DNA from: Sporosarcina sp. P2 | GTDB lineage: Bacteria; Bacillota; Bacilli; Bacillales_A; Planococcaceae | Length of the DNA: 64,000 nucleotides | Assembly (NCBI RefSeq): GCF_002743255.1 | Contig: NZ_PDYY01000014.1 | Span: forward strand, 29,813 to 93,812 | Direction: 5' to 3' | Shown: in pieces, positions 36,843 to 46,775 of the stretch | Layout of the letters: each line of letters starts with the position of its first letter | Numbering within the stretch: the first letter of the stretch is position 1 | The notes under the pieces: model-generated | Databases searched by the model: none | What the model was told of the DNA's origin: nothing | What the model saw: only the letters and a program-made list of their open reading frames with translations | Program-made: the position numbers and the translations under genes

Positions 36843-36872
36843 AAGAGCCATTCGAAAATATCGAATGGCTGG
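36843..36872 (-). terminator. Hairpin after the amidohydrolase gene
   Basis: Perfect stem AGCCATTCGA / TCGAATGGCT with a 5-base loop about 45 bases past the stop at 36914; only a short T-tract follows on the minus strand. Confidence 0.55.
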
Positions 36873-36913
36873 TATTTCCATAAACTAGTATGCAAATTTT
36901 TTAATAAAACATC

Positions 36914-38539
36914 TTATTTCCTATTACTATACTGCTTTTCATACGCTATTTTCCCATCGATCATCGTCAATTCCACAGTCAGATCTTTAATGCTCTCACT
37001 ATCGACTGATAGAATACTTTGATCTAACACAACCAAATCTGCTAATTTCCCAACTTCAATACTCCCTTTTTGTTTTTCATCAAAACTCGCATAAGCACCC
37101 ATATAGGTATAGGCTTTGATGGCCTCGAGCACACTCACTCTCTGATAAATCCCAGCGTCTTGTCCGGAAATAGTTTTTCTATTCACTGCCGCATGTATAC
37201 CGAGAAGAGGATTATGATCTACTACAGGCGTGTCAGAGGCAAATGCAAAAGGTATTCCCTTTTCCAAATAGTCATTTGCTGGAAACATCACATGTACACG
37301 ATCGCCGTAAAATTCAAGATAGCTATCACCATTCACGTACATAAAAGCGGGATTCGGAATAACGACAACTCCTAACTCCTTCATCCGTTCCTGTAGATCC
37401 TTGCTAGCTATTCCGGCATGTTCAATTCGATGACGATGATCTGTCCGTGGATGTTTCTCTAGCGCCTCTTCAATACAATTCAACACCATTTCAATCGCCC
37501 GATCACCTTGTGCATGCGCGGTAATTTGGTATCCCTTGCTGTGTGCTTCTCCTAAAATTTCATTCATTCTTTCCTGGTCGTAATAAAGTATGCCTGTATC
37601 TGTCGGATCACTATCATATGGTTCTCTTGTGGATAAAGTAGGTCCTGTACTGCTGCCATCTGTAAAGAGTTTAGCGGGTCCAATTTTAAACCATTCATCG
37701 CCATCTCCCGTCACCACACCTTCATCGATCATATGTCGGATGAAAGATTCTGAATCCGTCAATGATCCAATGAGAGCATACACTCGGTTTTTCACATCAC
37801 CTGAATCTATACTTGTTTTCATTAGCTTTAAAATATCTGGTCCCCAGCCATAACTGCCTGCATCATGTAAACTGGTTATGCCGGACTCCACAAATATCTG
37901 TGACGCTAATTTCAGTCCCTTTTTAATTTCTTCTGCACTATAATCTGCTACATTAAATAGTTGCATATGTGCATTCTCAATCATTTTACCTGTTAATTCA
38001 CCATGTACATCACGCTCTATCTCACCGCCTGTAGGATTTTCAGACTTCGATGTGATACCTGCAAGTTCCAATGCCTTGCTATTTACGATAGACGTATGAT
38101 TACAAACTCGAATAATTACGATTGGATGTTCAGCAGATATAGCGTCCAGCTCTTGTATGGTAGGGAAACGTTTTTGCTTAACAGCATTTTCATTAAAGCT
38201 TGTAACCCGGATCCACTCTCCTTTTGGAGTTTGTTCCGCTCTCTCTTTCATTTTCTCATACAAGATTTCCAACGAATCGATTTCAACACTTGCACAGTTA
38301 ATACCGAGCAAGTTCGTTCCATAAATAGTTAAATGTAAGTGCGGATCTATGAAACCTGGAAGAAGGGATTTTCCTTCCAGGTCGATAACTTTCGTGTTTT
38401 CTCCAATAAACTCTCCAACTTCCTCCATCTGACCGACGCCAATGATTGTATGATCTTTTATTGCTACCGCTTCCATGATGGAGCAATCCTTATCGACTGT
38501 GATCACTTCTCCATTAGTAAATACTATATCTGCATGCAC
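36914..38539 (-). CDS. YtcJ-type metal-dependent amidohydrolase
   Basis: A 541-residue amidohydrolase of the YtcJ/amidohydrolase_3 family. Seen: metal motif DPHLHL near residue 68, HDAGSYGWG near 220, QITAHAQGDRAI near 345 (His ligand), RIEHAG near 373 and ASDTPVVDHNPL near 433 (Asp ligand). Start is GTG at 38539 with GAGAGGTG 7 bases upstream. Family members cleave N-acyl, cyclic or exocyclic amide bonds; the substrate is unknown. It is the last gene of a four-gene set with the N-carbamoyl hydrolase, a DUF3311 protein and a symporter, so it may open a ring or deacylate a precursor of that pathway. Confidence 0.82.
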   Translation of the reverse strand: MHADIVFTNGEVITVDKDCSIMEAVAIKDHTIIGVGQMEEVGEFIGENTKVIDLEGKSLLPGFIDPHLHLTIYGTNLLGINCASVEIDSLEILYEKMKERAEQTPKGEWIRVTSFNENAVKQKRFPTIQELDAISAEHPIVIIRVCNHTSIVNSKALELAGITSKSENPTGGEIERDVHGELTGKMIENAHMQLFNVADYSAEEIKKGLKLASQIFVESGITSLHDAGSYGWGPDILKLMKTSIDSGDVKNRVYALIGSLTDSESFIRHMIDEGVVTGDGDEWFKIGPAKLFTDGSSTGPTLSTREPYDSDPTDTGILYYDQERMNEILGEAHSKGYQITAHAQGDRAIEMVLNCIEEALEKHPRTDHRHRIEHAGIASKDLQERMKELGVVVIPNPAFMYVNGDSYLEFYGDRVHVMFPANDYLEKGIPFAFASDTPVVDHNPLLGIHAAVNRKTISGQDAGIYQRVSVLEAIKAYTYMGAYASFDEKQKGSIEVGKLADLVVLDQSILSVDSESIKDLTVELTMIDGKIAYEKQYSNRK

Positions 38540-38578
38540 TATAGATCACCTCTCTGTACTTGACTACACATGTATTGA

Positions 38579-40045
38579 TTAGCTACGAATATACGTGTCT
38601 TCTTCCTCGCTTGTATCTGATTTTGTAAGTAGGCTTACTACAATCATAATGACAACATTAGCAATCAATCCAATAATTCCAGCGTGGATGCCTAATGGTG
38701 TAGTGTCTGCAACTAGTTGGAAATAGAAATTCAACATTGCCCCCACTACTAATCCACTGATAACTCCTTTAGCCGTTGCGCCACGCCAATACAAAGCACT
38801 GTAAACTCCTGGTGCAAACTGTACAATAGCGCCGTAAGCTCCTAAAAGTAAGACAATTAATCCCTGACCTCCGAAAACGGTGATAATATAAGCCAATCCA
38901 CCGATACCGAATACACCTATACGCATAATCTTTAAAACGGTCTTATCGGATAAATCTTTGAAAATCGTACGAATCACACCGTCCGTCGTTTCCAAGGTGG
39001 CGTTGTGCGTAATCGCATCAGCGGACGACATGGCAGCTGCTAGTGCACCAGCGCCAACTAGTCCATACACCCATCCCGGCAGATTCATGACAGTAGTGAT
39101 CAAAAATGGGAGTACCTGATCCGCACTTTCAATCAAGTTCGCATCTACAATGCCTTTAGCTGCAAATCCAACCAGCAATAAAGGGACTAGGAATAGCGCG
39201 AAGATCGGATAAACCAAAACTGTTTTCTTAATGACTTTGGGGCTGGATGCATAGGACTTCGTGAATAGATGTGGCCACATCAAGAATCCTATTACAGATA
39301 CTAAAATTGTTGTTGTAAAGGGTATCGTCCCCATAGCAGATCCTTCTTTTCCTATTTGTAAGAATCCAGGGTTTTCAGCTGCAATATTCGTAAACATAAC
39401 TCCCATCGAGTCGTGTAACTGATTCACAATCGCTATTCCTACAACCCATGAAATAATAATCATGAGTAACCCTTGGAATACGTCAGACCAAGCTGCGGCC
39501 CGTAGCCCTCCTGTCGCCACATAAATAACAACAATTCCGTATGCGAGAAGAGCTCCGAGCCAAAATGGAATTCTTCCTTCTGTCATGATATTAAAGATGT
39601 GTGCCATTCCTGTTAACTGGGTAGCCAAATATTGAATGGAAGCTAATAATGCAAGTAAACCAACTATTATGCCGAGAGTCTTACTTCTATAACGAACCCT
39701 GAAAAATGAAGATAATGTATACAGATTAAATTTCTTTCCGATTCTAGAGATTTTAGGTCCTATAATATACCAAGGTAGTATCGCAAATGCTGTATAGATA
39801 ATAATATAATATGCAGGAGCTCCTTTTTCATAAGCCCAACCAGGCGCGCCCAAAAATGAGAATGCGCTAAATACAGCTCCGCCCATCAAGAACCACATGA
39901 CGATTAACCCTAACTTACCTCCTGCAACGGCAAATTCATCGAGTGAACTGGAATCTTGACCTTTACCTGCCCACACTCCAACAACCAATGCGATGACTAA
40001 ATAGCTAATCATAATAATTAATGCAATTTGCCAATGCTCCATCAT
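38579..40045 (-). CDS. SSS-family sodium:solute symporter (second)
   Basis: A 488-residue sodium-coupled importer with about 13 helices. Seen: SLDEFAVAGGKLG at the N-terminus, FSAFSFLGAPGWAYEKG, YVATGGLRAAAWSDVFQG, and AAMSSADAITHNATLE (sodium-site region). Its start overlaps the DUF3311 gene stop by 4 bases (ATGA), a typical arrangement for this subgroup. It is not closely similar to the symporter at 34908-36458, so the two probably import different compounds. Substrate unknown; the flanking amidohydrolases suggest a ureido or cyclic amide compound. Confidence 0.85.
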   Translation of the reverse strand: MMEHWQIALIIMISYLVIALVVGVWAGKGQDSSSLDEFAVAGGKLGLIVMWFLMGGAVFSAFSFLGAPGWAYEKGAPAYYIIIYTAFAILPWYIIGPKISRIGKKFNLYTLSSFFRVRYRSKTLGIIVGLLALLASIQYLATQLTGMAHIFNIMTEGRIPFWLGALLAYGIVVIYVATGGLRAAAWSDVFQGLLMIIISWVVGIAIVNQLHDSMGVMFTNIAAENPGFLQIGKEGSAMGTIPFTTTILVSVIGFLMWPHLFTKSYASSPKVIKKTVLVYPIFALFLVPLLLVGFAAKGIVDANLIESADQVLPFLITTVMNLPGWVYGLVGAGALAAAMSSADAITHNATLETTDGVIRTIFKDLSDKTVLKIMRIGVFGIGGLAYIITVFGGQGLIVLLLGAYGAIVQFAPGVYSALYWRGATAKGVISGLVVGAMLNFYFQLVADTTPLGIHAGIIGLIANVVIMIVVSLLTKSDTSEEEDTYIRS

Positions 40046-40266
40046 TCATCACCTTCTTCAAATTGATGTTCTGGATCAAATTTATACAAAATCAAAACCC
40101 CTGAAAATGTGATTAAGATTACTAGAATAATATAGAAAAATGAGAAAGGTAGTCCCATAATAATAGGAGTTGCTCGGTTTGCTATCTCAAATAAAGGAAA
40201 TATTAATAATAAAAAAGGAATAGTAACGATCATTATATAAATAGTAGTGAACTTCTTTTTACTCAT
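40042..40266 (-). CDS. DUF3311 small membrane protein
   Basis: A 74-residue protein with two membrane helices and the family segment FLLLIFPLFEIANRATP ahead of LGLPFSFFYIILVI-type sequence (here MGLPFSFF). DUF3311 genes usually lie directly before an SSS symporter gene, as here, where they overlap by 4 bases. GGAGGG lies 5 bases before the ATG at 40266; an upstream in-frame ATG at 40314 would run into the hydrolase gene. Probably a symporter subunit. Confidence 0.82.
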   Translation of the reverse strand: MSKKKFTTIYIMIVTIPFLLLIFPLFEIANRATPIIMGLPFSFFYIILVILITFSGVLILYKFDPEHQFEEGDE

Positions 40267-40301
40267 CCAATCCCTCCATTCGCCATATTCTTTGTGACTA
40301 A

Positions 40302-41555
40302 TTATTTTTGACAAGCCATTCTATAAACAGTCTTATAAAGTAACTCCACTCCTAATGCAATATCCTCTGGTGAACTATATTCTTTCGGGTTATGACTAAT
40401 CCCATCTTTTGAACGAACAAAAATCATACCGTAGTCACATACATAGGACATTTCAAGCGCGTCATGAAATGGACCACTCATGAATTCTGGTGGGGTTAAA
40501 TTCATGTCAGCACTTTCTTCTCTCATGATCTGCATGATATTTTCATGACAAAATCTAGGTTCACTTCGTGTATCTTCACTGATCTTATAAGACAGGCTAT
40601 GTTCATCTGCAATGTTCTCTAGTTCCTGAAGGAAAGCTTGTTCAATATGATCCCGTCTACTTTCATTAATATCCCGCAAATCCACTGTAAACGTGACTTT
40701 TTCAGGAATGATATTGCGAGAGTCAGGAAACACTTGCATACTTCCGACTGTACTCACTGTGGGTGCTCCTGGAACTTCTTGAGCTAACTGATTTAACTTT
40801 ACAATGACTTTAGCTGCACCCACTAAAGCATCTTGACGCATTGGCATTGGCACAGAGCCCGCATGACCCGCCATGCCTTCCATTTCAACCGTCAACCACA
40901 AAGGGCCTGAAATACCGGTAACAATTCCAACAGGCTCATCTTTCGCTTCCAAAATCGGTCCCTGTTCAATATGAAGCTCTAAAAATGCCGCTATGGTAGA
41001 AGTGTCAATCAACGATTCTTGAAACTTTGACGGATCGCAACCAAATTCAATGAGCGCCTCTCGCCTCGTCATTCCATTCTTATCCCTTCGTTCGAGCTCT
41101 CCCTCCTCTAATTTACCTAACACGCCTCTTACACCAAATAAGCCTTTATTGAATCGTGAGCCTTCCTCATCAGCAAAGGCAAATATCATAATGGGGATTT
41201 CAGGCTTTATCCCCTTATCATGCAGCGTTTCCAATACTTCAATCGCCCCGATTACTCCAAGCGCCCCATCATATCTTCCACCATAAGGTTGTGAATCAAT
41301 ATGTGAGCCCATTACTAAGGCTGGAGCATCATTCGCTACGCCATCCATTCTCCCGATTAAATTACCAAATTGATCAATTTCCGTCTGTAAACCGATTTCA
41401 TCCATATACTTTTTTACATGGAGCACCGCTTCTTTATCTTCAGGTGAGTGTGCAAGTCTGGAGACACCAGTGGAACCAATTTTCCCTATTCTCCCTAAAA
41501 CTTGTAGATTATTATTTACTCTACCTGCTTGAATTGAAAATGTGGATGCTTTCAT
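40302..41555 (-). CDS. M20-type N-carbamoyl-amino-acid / allantoate amidohydrolase
   Basis: A 417-residue binuclear-metal amidohydrolase of the HyuC/AmaB/AllC group, which removes a carbamoyl or ureido group to give an amino acid, CO2 and ammonia. Seen: metal-binding SHIDSQPYGGRYDGA near residue 83, FADEEGSRF near 125, LELHIEQGPILE near 190, GMAGHAGSVPM near 225, and SHNPKEYSSPED near the C-terminus. It could act on N-carbamoyl-beta-alanine, other N-carbamoyl amino acids or allantoate. AAAGGAG lies 9 bases before the ATG. First gene of the set with DUF3311, symporter and YtcJ-type amidohydrolase. No other allantoin genes are near. Confidence 0.87.
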   Translation of the reverse strand: MKASTFSIQAGRVNNNLQVLGRIGKIGSTGVSRLAHSPEDKEAVLHVKKYMDEIGLQTEIDQFGNLIGRMDGVANDAPALVMGSHIDSQPYGGRYDGALGVIGAIEVLETLHDKGIKPEIPIMIFAFADEEGSRFNKGLFGVRGVLGKLEEGELERRDKNGMTRREALIEFGCDPSKFQESLIDTSTIAAFLELHIEQGPILEAKDEPVGIVTGISGPLWLTVEMEGMAGHAGSVPMPMRQDALVGAAKVIVKLNQLAQEVPGAPTVSTVGSMQVFPDSRNIIPEKVTFTVDLRDINESRRDHIEQAFLQELENIADEHSLSYKISEDTRSEPRFCHENIMQIMREESADMNLTPPEFMSGPFHDALEMSYVCDYGMIFVRSKDGISHNPKEYSSPEDIALGVELLYKTVYRMACQK

Positions 41556-41574
41556 TTAAACACTCTCCTTTGAA

Positions 41575-41620
41575 TGAATCTCCCTGCTATTCAATGTGTA
41601 TTGCATAACAGGGAGATTCA
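41575..41620 (-). other. Hairpin in the leader of the amidohydrolase operon
   Basis: Perfect 12-base inverted repeat TGAATCTCCCTG / CAGGGAGATTCA with a 22-base loop, ending a few bases before the AAAGGAG ribosome site at about 41565-41572. It has no T-run on the minus strand, so it looks like a leader stem or an operator rather than a terminator of this operon. Confidence 0.5.
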
Positions 41621-41788
41621 TTTTACTAAATGTAAGGTCCTTGCATAGAAACCAAAACAGATTGTCCATTTAATTTATATAGTTCACATAAAACGATGAG
41701 GGTTTACATTACATGCATATGATAACAACACTCCTTTTATACACTGTTGAATGTTATACGACGTAACTTGGATACAAGATTGTGCGGA

Positions 41789-42028
41789 TGCTCTATCTCA
41801 CGGGTTATCCGCCCTATAGAGGACCGCGGATGCTCTATCTTACGGGATTTCCGCTCTATATGGGCACGTGATCGCTCTATCTTACGAGTTACCCGCTCTA
41901 TAGAGGACCGCGAACGCTCTATCTTACGGGATATCCGCTCTATAGCCGGTCGCGAACGCTCTATCCCACGAGTTATCCGCTCTATAGAGGACCGCAAACG
42001 CTCTATCCCACGGGGTACTCGCTCTATC
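41789..42028 (-). repeat. 21-bp periodic array A3 (GAGCG family, minus orientation), 12 cores
   Basis: Twelve cores (plus-strand CGCTCTAT, i.e. ATAGAGCG on the minus strand) spaced exactly 21 bp with alternating spacer types such as AGAGGACCGCGAA and CTTACGGGATTTC. It begins 28 bases past the T-run of the ribose-operon terminator and has the same orientation as that operon. Confidence 0.9.
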
Positions 42029-42055
42029 CCCATCCAACACCCCCTCAAAAAACAC

Positions 42056-42092
42056 AAAAAAACTCCCCAGCCAAAAAACTTGGCCAGAGAGC
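42056..42092 (-). terminator. Terminator of the ribose operon
   Basis: On the minus strand the stem CTCTCTGGCCAA / TTGGCTGGGGAG is followed by seven T, 24 bases past the rbsB stop. Confidence 0.8.
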
Positions 42093-42115
42093 TCCCCTCA
42101 AACAAAAACTCACAA

Positions 42116-43060
42116 TTACTCTTTAATTAATTCCAAATCAACAGGAATATCTGCGTCTACCTCTTCACCGTTAAGTATGGATACTGCTGCATCCATTGCC
42201 TTCGTCCCAATTTCCTCGGGCTTCTGTGCAACCGTGGCGGACAACTTACCATCTTTGACAGATTTGACCGCGTCGTCTGTTGCGTCGAATCCAATGATCA
42301 CGATATCCTTACCAGTGGACTGAATAGCTTCTAATGCACCCAACGCCATCTCATCATTATGCGCGAATACGCCTTGAATATCTGGATTCGATTGTAAAAT
42401 ATTTTCCATTACCGTCAAACCTTCTGCACGGTTAAAGTTCGCTGTTTGTTTCGTCACGATATTTACTTTGCCGTCTACCGCTTCGTTAAAGCCCGCTCCT
42501 CGGTCACGCGCCGCGGATGAACCTGAGATGCCTTCAAGCTCTGCCACTTTCGGGTTATCTTCGCCAAGTAACTCCATCATGTATTCTCCAGCTAACACAC
42601 CGCCCGCTTTATTATCTGAGGCGATGTGGGAAACCACTTCTCCACCTTCTGCTCTACGGTCTACCGTGATAACCGGAACGTTGGAACTGTTTGCCGATTT
42701 CACTGCAGAGACCACTGCTTCAGAATCTGTAGGATTGATAATGAGCAAATCTACACCTTGTTGAATTAAATCTTCTACGTCACTTGCTTGTTTAGACGCA
42801 TCATCTTGTGCATCGACAACGATTACTTCTGATCCAGATTCCTTCGCCTGTTCCTTCACACCTTCACTCAATGTCACGAAGAATGGATTGTTTAGTGTCG
42901 ATATGGAAAAACCGATTTTATACGCCTTGTCGCTTTCTTTTCCAGCCTTGCCTTTTTCATCTGATGAAGATTTCGAGCCGGGTTGATCCAATGAACAAGC
43001 AGCCAATACGAGAACGACTGCCATAAGTAGTAACCATTTGATAGTTTTCATTACATTCAC
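42116..43060 (-). CDS. rbsB: D-ribose-binding lipoprotein
   Basis: Extracellular substrate-binding subunit of the ribose ABC importer, 314 residues. Lipobox LAAC with C22, then a Ser/Lys-rich linker, then the periplasmic-binding fold (YKIGFSISTLNNPFFVTL, VVDAQDD, NPTDSEAV, DRRAEGGEV, GFDATDDAV). The ATG at 43060 has AAGGAG 6 bases upstream. Last gene of the rbsRKDACB operon. Confidence 0.95.
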   Translation of the reverse strand: MNVMKTIKWLLLMAVVLVLAACSLDQPGSKSSSDEKGKAGKESDKAYKIGFSISTLNNPFFVTLSEGVKEQAKESGSEVIVVDAQDDASKQASDVEDLIQQGVDLLIINPTDSEAVVSAVKSANSSNVPVITVDRRAEGGEVVSHIASDNKAGGVLAGEYMMELLGEDNPKVAELEGISGSSAARDRGAGFNEAVDGKVNIVTKQTANFNRAEGLTVMENILQSNPDIQGVFAHNDEMALGALEAIQSTGKDIVIIGFDATDDAVKSVKDGKLSATVAQKPEEIGTKAMDAAVSILNGEEVDADIPVDLELIKE

Positions 43061-43066
43061 ATCTCC

Positions 43067-44008
43067 TTATGCTGTTTTTTTGCGATCTAAGAGTACCGCG
43101 ATTAATATTACTGCACCCTTTACAACCTGTTGGAAGAAAGAGGATACACCAATCAAATTCAACCCATTATTTAAAACACCTATAATCAAAGCACCAATCA
43201 ATGTGCCAACAATCCAACCGCGACCACCAGTCAAGCTAGTCCCACCTAGTACAACGGCCGCAATCGCATCGAGTTCAAACATATTACCCGCTGTAGGCTG
43301 TGCCGAGTTTAAGCGCGATGTCAAAATTAATGCCGCAATGGCCGTCAGACCGCCTGCTAATGAATAGACATAAATCTTCACTCGATCCACATTAATCCCC
43401 GAAAGACGTGACGCTTCTTCATTACCACCGACGGCATACACACGGCGTCCGAATGTCGTTTTCTTCAATATAAAGTACAGCACTGCAAAGGAGATTGCCA
43501 TTGTGATGACCGGAACTGGAATGCCGAAAATATATCCTTTTCCGAGCATTTGGAATGTAAATGAATCGCCAAGTCCTGAAATCGGTCGACCTTCAGTATA
43601 AACTAAAGTTAATCCACGGAAAATCGTCATCGTCGCGAGTGTAGCGATAAATGGTGCGACCTTCCCTTTCGCAATGATTAAACCGTTGATAGCACCGAGT
43701 AGCACACCTAGTAATACGCCGAGTAGCATGGCTAAAATTGGATCCATGCCGCCTGACATCATACCTGCGGTCACGGCACCGGTTAACGCGAGAATCGATC
43801 CAACTGATAAATCAATTCCACCGGTCAAAATAACAAACGTCATCCCGAACGCAATCAATGCGTTAATGGAAACTTGACGCAATACGTTGAACAAGTTGTT
43901 CATCGTTAAAAAACTCGGACTCATAATTGAAATAATAACTACGATCAATAGTAAGCCGATAACCGGTCCTAATTTCTGTAATGACGATTTCATATTAGTC
44001 TTGGACAA
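43067..44008 (-). CDS. rbsC: Ribose ABC transporter permease
   Basis: A 313-residue polytopic permease of the RbsC/BPD_transp_2 family with about ten hydrophobic segments. Seen: [55 protein letters not shown] and [20 protein letters not shown]. The start is TTG at 44008, 7 bases after AGGAGGTG, overlapping the end of rbsA by 14 bases. An in-frame ATG at 44029 lies before that site. Confidence 0.95.
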   Translation of the reverse strand: MSKTNMKSSLQKLGPVIGLLLIVVIISIMSPSFLTMNNLFNVLRQVSINALIAFGMTFVILTGGIDLSVGSILALTGAVTAGMMSGGMDPILAMLLGVLLGVLLGAINGLIIAKGKVAPFIATLATMTIFRGLTLVYTEGRPISGLGDSFTFQMLGKGYIFGIPVPVITMAISFAVLYFILKKTTFGRRVYAVGGNEEASRLSGINVDRVKIYVYSLAGGLTAIAALILTSRLNSAQPTAGNMFELDAIAAVVLGGTSLTGGRGWIVGTLIGALIIGVLNNGLNLIGVSSFFQQVVKGAVILIAVLLDRKKTA

Positions 44009-45491
44009 CTTTGTCACCTCCTGTTGCAAAATGCATAATTCGTTCTTGTGTCATTTCTTCTTTCGGTATATCCGCCATCATCTGGCCTTCGTGCATGACG
44101 AGCACGCGGTCTGCCATACCGATTACTTCCGGTAATTCGGAAGAAATCATCACAATTGCGACTCCACGCTCAGCCAATTCATTGATGATACTGTAAATTT
44201 CTTTCTTCGCCCCAACGTCGACACCTCTTGTCGGTTCATCCAAAAACAGAATATCGGGCTCAATTCCAAGCCATTTTGCGATGACTACCTTTTGCTGGTT
44301 ACCGCCACTCAACGACTTGACAATCTGTTCAGGTCCAGATGTACGAACGCCTAAACGTTTAGACATCGTGTCATACAACTGCTTCTCTTTCGTTCGTTGA
44401 ATGACTCCAGAATTTGAAATCCGATTGAAGTTGGTCAAGCACATATTTTCCCGAACCGAAAAATCAAGGATCAACCCTTCCGATTTCCGATCCTCCGTGA
44501 CATATCCGATACCTAGCTTTTTCGCTTGTAGCGGATTCGAAATAACTACTTGCTTGCCATCAATGAAAATCTTACCCGCAGTCGGTTTCTTAAAGCCGAA
44601 AATCGATTGAATCACTTCCGTACGACCGGCACCCATCAATCCAGCAATACCGACAATTTCACCTTTTCGCACTTCAAACGATATGTCTTCAAAATGGTCA
44701 CCACGCGCGAGGCCTTCTACTTTTAGCTTCACATCTCCGATTTCACATGCACGCGCTGGGAATCGTTCGCCCAGCTCACGTCCGACCATCATCTGTACGA
44801 TTTCTTCAAACGTCGTGTCTTTTATATTCCGTACACCAACGTATTGTCCATCTCGTAAAATCGTAATCCGGTCGCACATTGCGAAAATCTCTTCCATTCG
44901 GTGTGAGATATAAACGAATGAAACACCTTCTGCTTGCAATGCTCGAACGGTTTTAAATAACGTTTCAATTTCACGGTCTGTCAATGCTGCAGTTGGCTCA
45001 TCCATAATAATTAATTCAGCATTAGAAGAAACCGCCTTCGCTATCTCAATAATCTGCTGTTTACCAACGGATAATTCACGAGTGATCGTGCGTGCATCGA
45101 CATCCAAGCCTAGCTTCGATAAAGTTACTTCCGCTTGACGATTCATTTCTTTCGTCTTCAAAATCCCACTTTTGCCGAACGTCTTTTCTTTACCTAAATA
45201 AAAGTTCTCGGCAACTGTCAAGTCCGGTAAAATATTAAGCTCTTGGTGAATGACCGCAATTCCCTCTGCTTCAGCTTCCTTGGCGTTCTTGAACTCTACT
45301 TTTTTCCCTTTGACCGTGATCTCTCCTGCGTCACGCGTATAAATCCCTGTCAAAATCTTCATCATCGTCGATTTCCCTGCACCGTTCTCTCCCATGAGCG
45401 CATGGATTTCTCCTTTGACTACAGTAAACTCCACATTGTCGAGTACTTTATTCCCATTAAAACTTTTCGATATCCCGCTCATCGCAATCAT
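43995..45491 (-). CDS. rbsA: Ribose ABC transporter ATPase (two nucleotide-binding domains)
   Basis: A 498-residue fused ATPase. First domain: [27 protein letters not shown]. Second domain: the degenerate Walker [29 protein letters not shown]. This is the usual RbsA arrangement. ATG 45491 gives the family start [13 protein letters not shown]; a farther upstream in-frame ATG overlaps rbsD and is not needed. The ribosome site is only moderate, consistent with coupling to rbsD, whose stop is 16 bases upstream. Confidence 0.95.
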   Translation of the reverse strand: MIAMSGISKSFNGNKVLDNVEFTVVKGEIHALMGENGAGKSTMMKILTGIYTRDAGEITVKGKKVEFKNAKEAEAEGIAVIHQELNILPDLTVAENFYLGKEKTFGKSGILKTKEMNRQAEVTLSKLGLDVDARTITRELSVGKQQIIEIAKAVSSNAELIIMDEPTAALTDREIETLFKTVRALQAEGVSFVYISHRMEEIFAMCDRITILRDGQYVGVRNIKDTTFEEIVQMMVGRELGERFPARACEIGDVKLKVEGLARGDHFEDISFEVRKGEIVGIAGLMGAGRTEVIQSIFGFKKPTAGKIFIDGKQVVISNPLQAKKLGIGYVTEDRKSEGLILDFSVRENMCLTNFNRISNSGVIQRTKEKQLYDTMSKRLGVRTSGPEQIVKSLSGGNQQKVVIAKWLGIEPDILFLDEPTRGVDVGAKKEIYSIINELAERGVAIVMISSELPEVIGMADRVLVMHEGQMMADIPKEEMTQERIMHFATGGDKVVQD

Positions 45492-45507
45492 TTCTGCACA
45501 CCCACTT

Positions 45508-45897
45508 TCAGAATATGACGCCTGACTGTACGATAATATTGGCATAAGGTGTCGCCTCTCCTGTACGAATAATAACTTTCGATTGTCTTGATTGTTCTTT
45601 TAATTGATCATGCGTTAGCTCATCTATCGGGCATTCTAGTCGTTTTATTTCACTATACACTGCAGGGTTCTCCAATTTTATTTCACTTGCAATATATACT
45701 TTTTCCGCTTGAAAGTCTTTCATAAGTTCCAATAAAACCTCTGTGAATCCTGGTTTTCCTAGTGTGTAAGAAAGATCGATGCACGGAACACCTTCAGGAA
45801 TCGGCAGACCACAGTCTGCAATCGTCAATTGATCGGTATGACCCATTTTGGCGAGCACAGCCGCAATATCGCGATTGATCATGCCGTGCTTTTTCAT
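45508..45897 (-). CDS. rbsD: D-ribose pyranase
   Basis: A 129-residue mutarotase that converts beta-pyranose to beta-furanose ribose for RbsK. Seen: [19 protein letters not shown] with catalytic His, IADCGLPIP, and the C-terminal [17 protein letters not shown]. Overlaps rbsK by 4 bases. Confidence 0.95.
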   Translation of the reverse strand: MKKHGMINRDIAAVLAKMGHTDQLTIADCGLPIPEGVPCIDLSYTLGKPGFTEVLLELMKDFQAEKVYIASEIKLENPAVYSEIKRLECPIDELTHDQLKEQSRQSKVIIRTGEATPYANIIVQSGVIF

Positions 45898-46775
45898 CGT
45901 CTCTCCTCCAAACGCGCTTCCACTTCTTCAAATGAAGGCATGCCACCTTGTGCGCCGAACTTCTCTACGGAAAGTGAAGCTGCCGCATTCGCGAAACGAA
46001 CTGCTCGTTCCAAATTCATTCCGACTACAATCCCATGTGCAAGTGCTCCGTTAAACGTATCACCAGCGCCTGTCGTGTCCACAGCATTCGTCTTAAAGCT
46101 TTCTACGATGACGTGTTTTTCTCCATCGAAGAATCGTGCACCGTTACTACCCAGCGTGATAATTAAACGGTTCGGATACTTTTCCAATGCACTGACCATA
46201 TCCATGCCGAAGATCTGTTCACATTCCGTTTCATTCGGCGTCAAATAGGTAATGGAAGGCATCATGTCAAGTTCGAACCCGCTTGCCGGTGCTGGATTCA
46301 ATATAACGGGAACTCCTAGCGCTTGGCACTTTGCTAATGTATAGATGACAGTAGGTATCGGAATTTCAAGTTGAAGCATGACCAATTGACTGCGCTTGAT
46401 CAGGTCTTCTACCTCGTCAATGTGAGTTGGCATCAACATAGAATTGGCACCCGGAACGACAATTATCCGATTATCTCCTTCTGACAGCAATATATTCGCA
46501 ATGCCAGAAGCTCCGTCTACAGTACCTACACCGGTGACGCCGACTTGATTCTGTTGAAGGTTATTCACAATGCTCGTTCCAAATAGATCATTTCCTACGC
46601 AAGCTACCATATGCGTTTCACTGCCAAGTCGCGCCGCAGCAATTGCCTGATTCGCACCTTTCCCACCCGGCACGGTATCGAACACATTCCCAAGAACCGT
46701 CTCTCCTTGATCTGGGAAATTCTGTGTGCCCACTACCAAATCCATATTAGCGCTACCAATTACCGTTATCATCAT
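45894..46775 (-). CDS. rbsK: Ribokinase
   Basis: ATP-dependent phosphorylation of ribose to ribose-5-phosphate; 293 residues. Seen: VIGSANMDLV, GGKGANQAIAAARLG (PfkB signature 1), and DTTGAGDTFNGALAHG (signature 2 with the catalytic Asp). GAGGAG lies 6 bases before the ATG and the start overlaps the rbsR stop by 4 bases. Intact, unlike the related relic at 2229-2570. Confidence 0.95.
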   Translation of the reverse strand: MMITVIGSANMDLVVGTQNFPDQGETVLGNVFDTVPGGKGANQAIAAARLGSETHMVACVGNDLFGTSIVNNLQQNQVGVTGVGTVDGASGIANILLSEGDNRIIVVPGANSMLMPTHIDEVEDLIKRSQLVMLQLEIPIPTVIYTLAKCQALGVPVILNPAPASGFELDMMPSITYLTPNETECEQIFGMDMVSALEKYPNRLIITLGSNGARFFDGEKHVIVESFKTNAVDTTGAGDTFNGALAHGIVVGMNLERAVRFANAAASLSVEKFGAQGGMPSFEEVEARLEERR

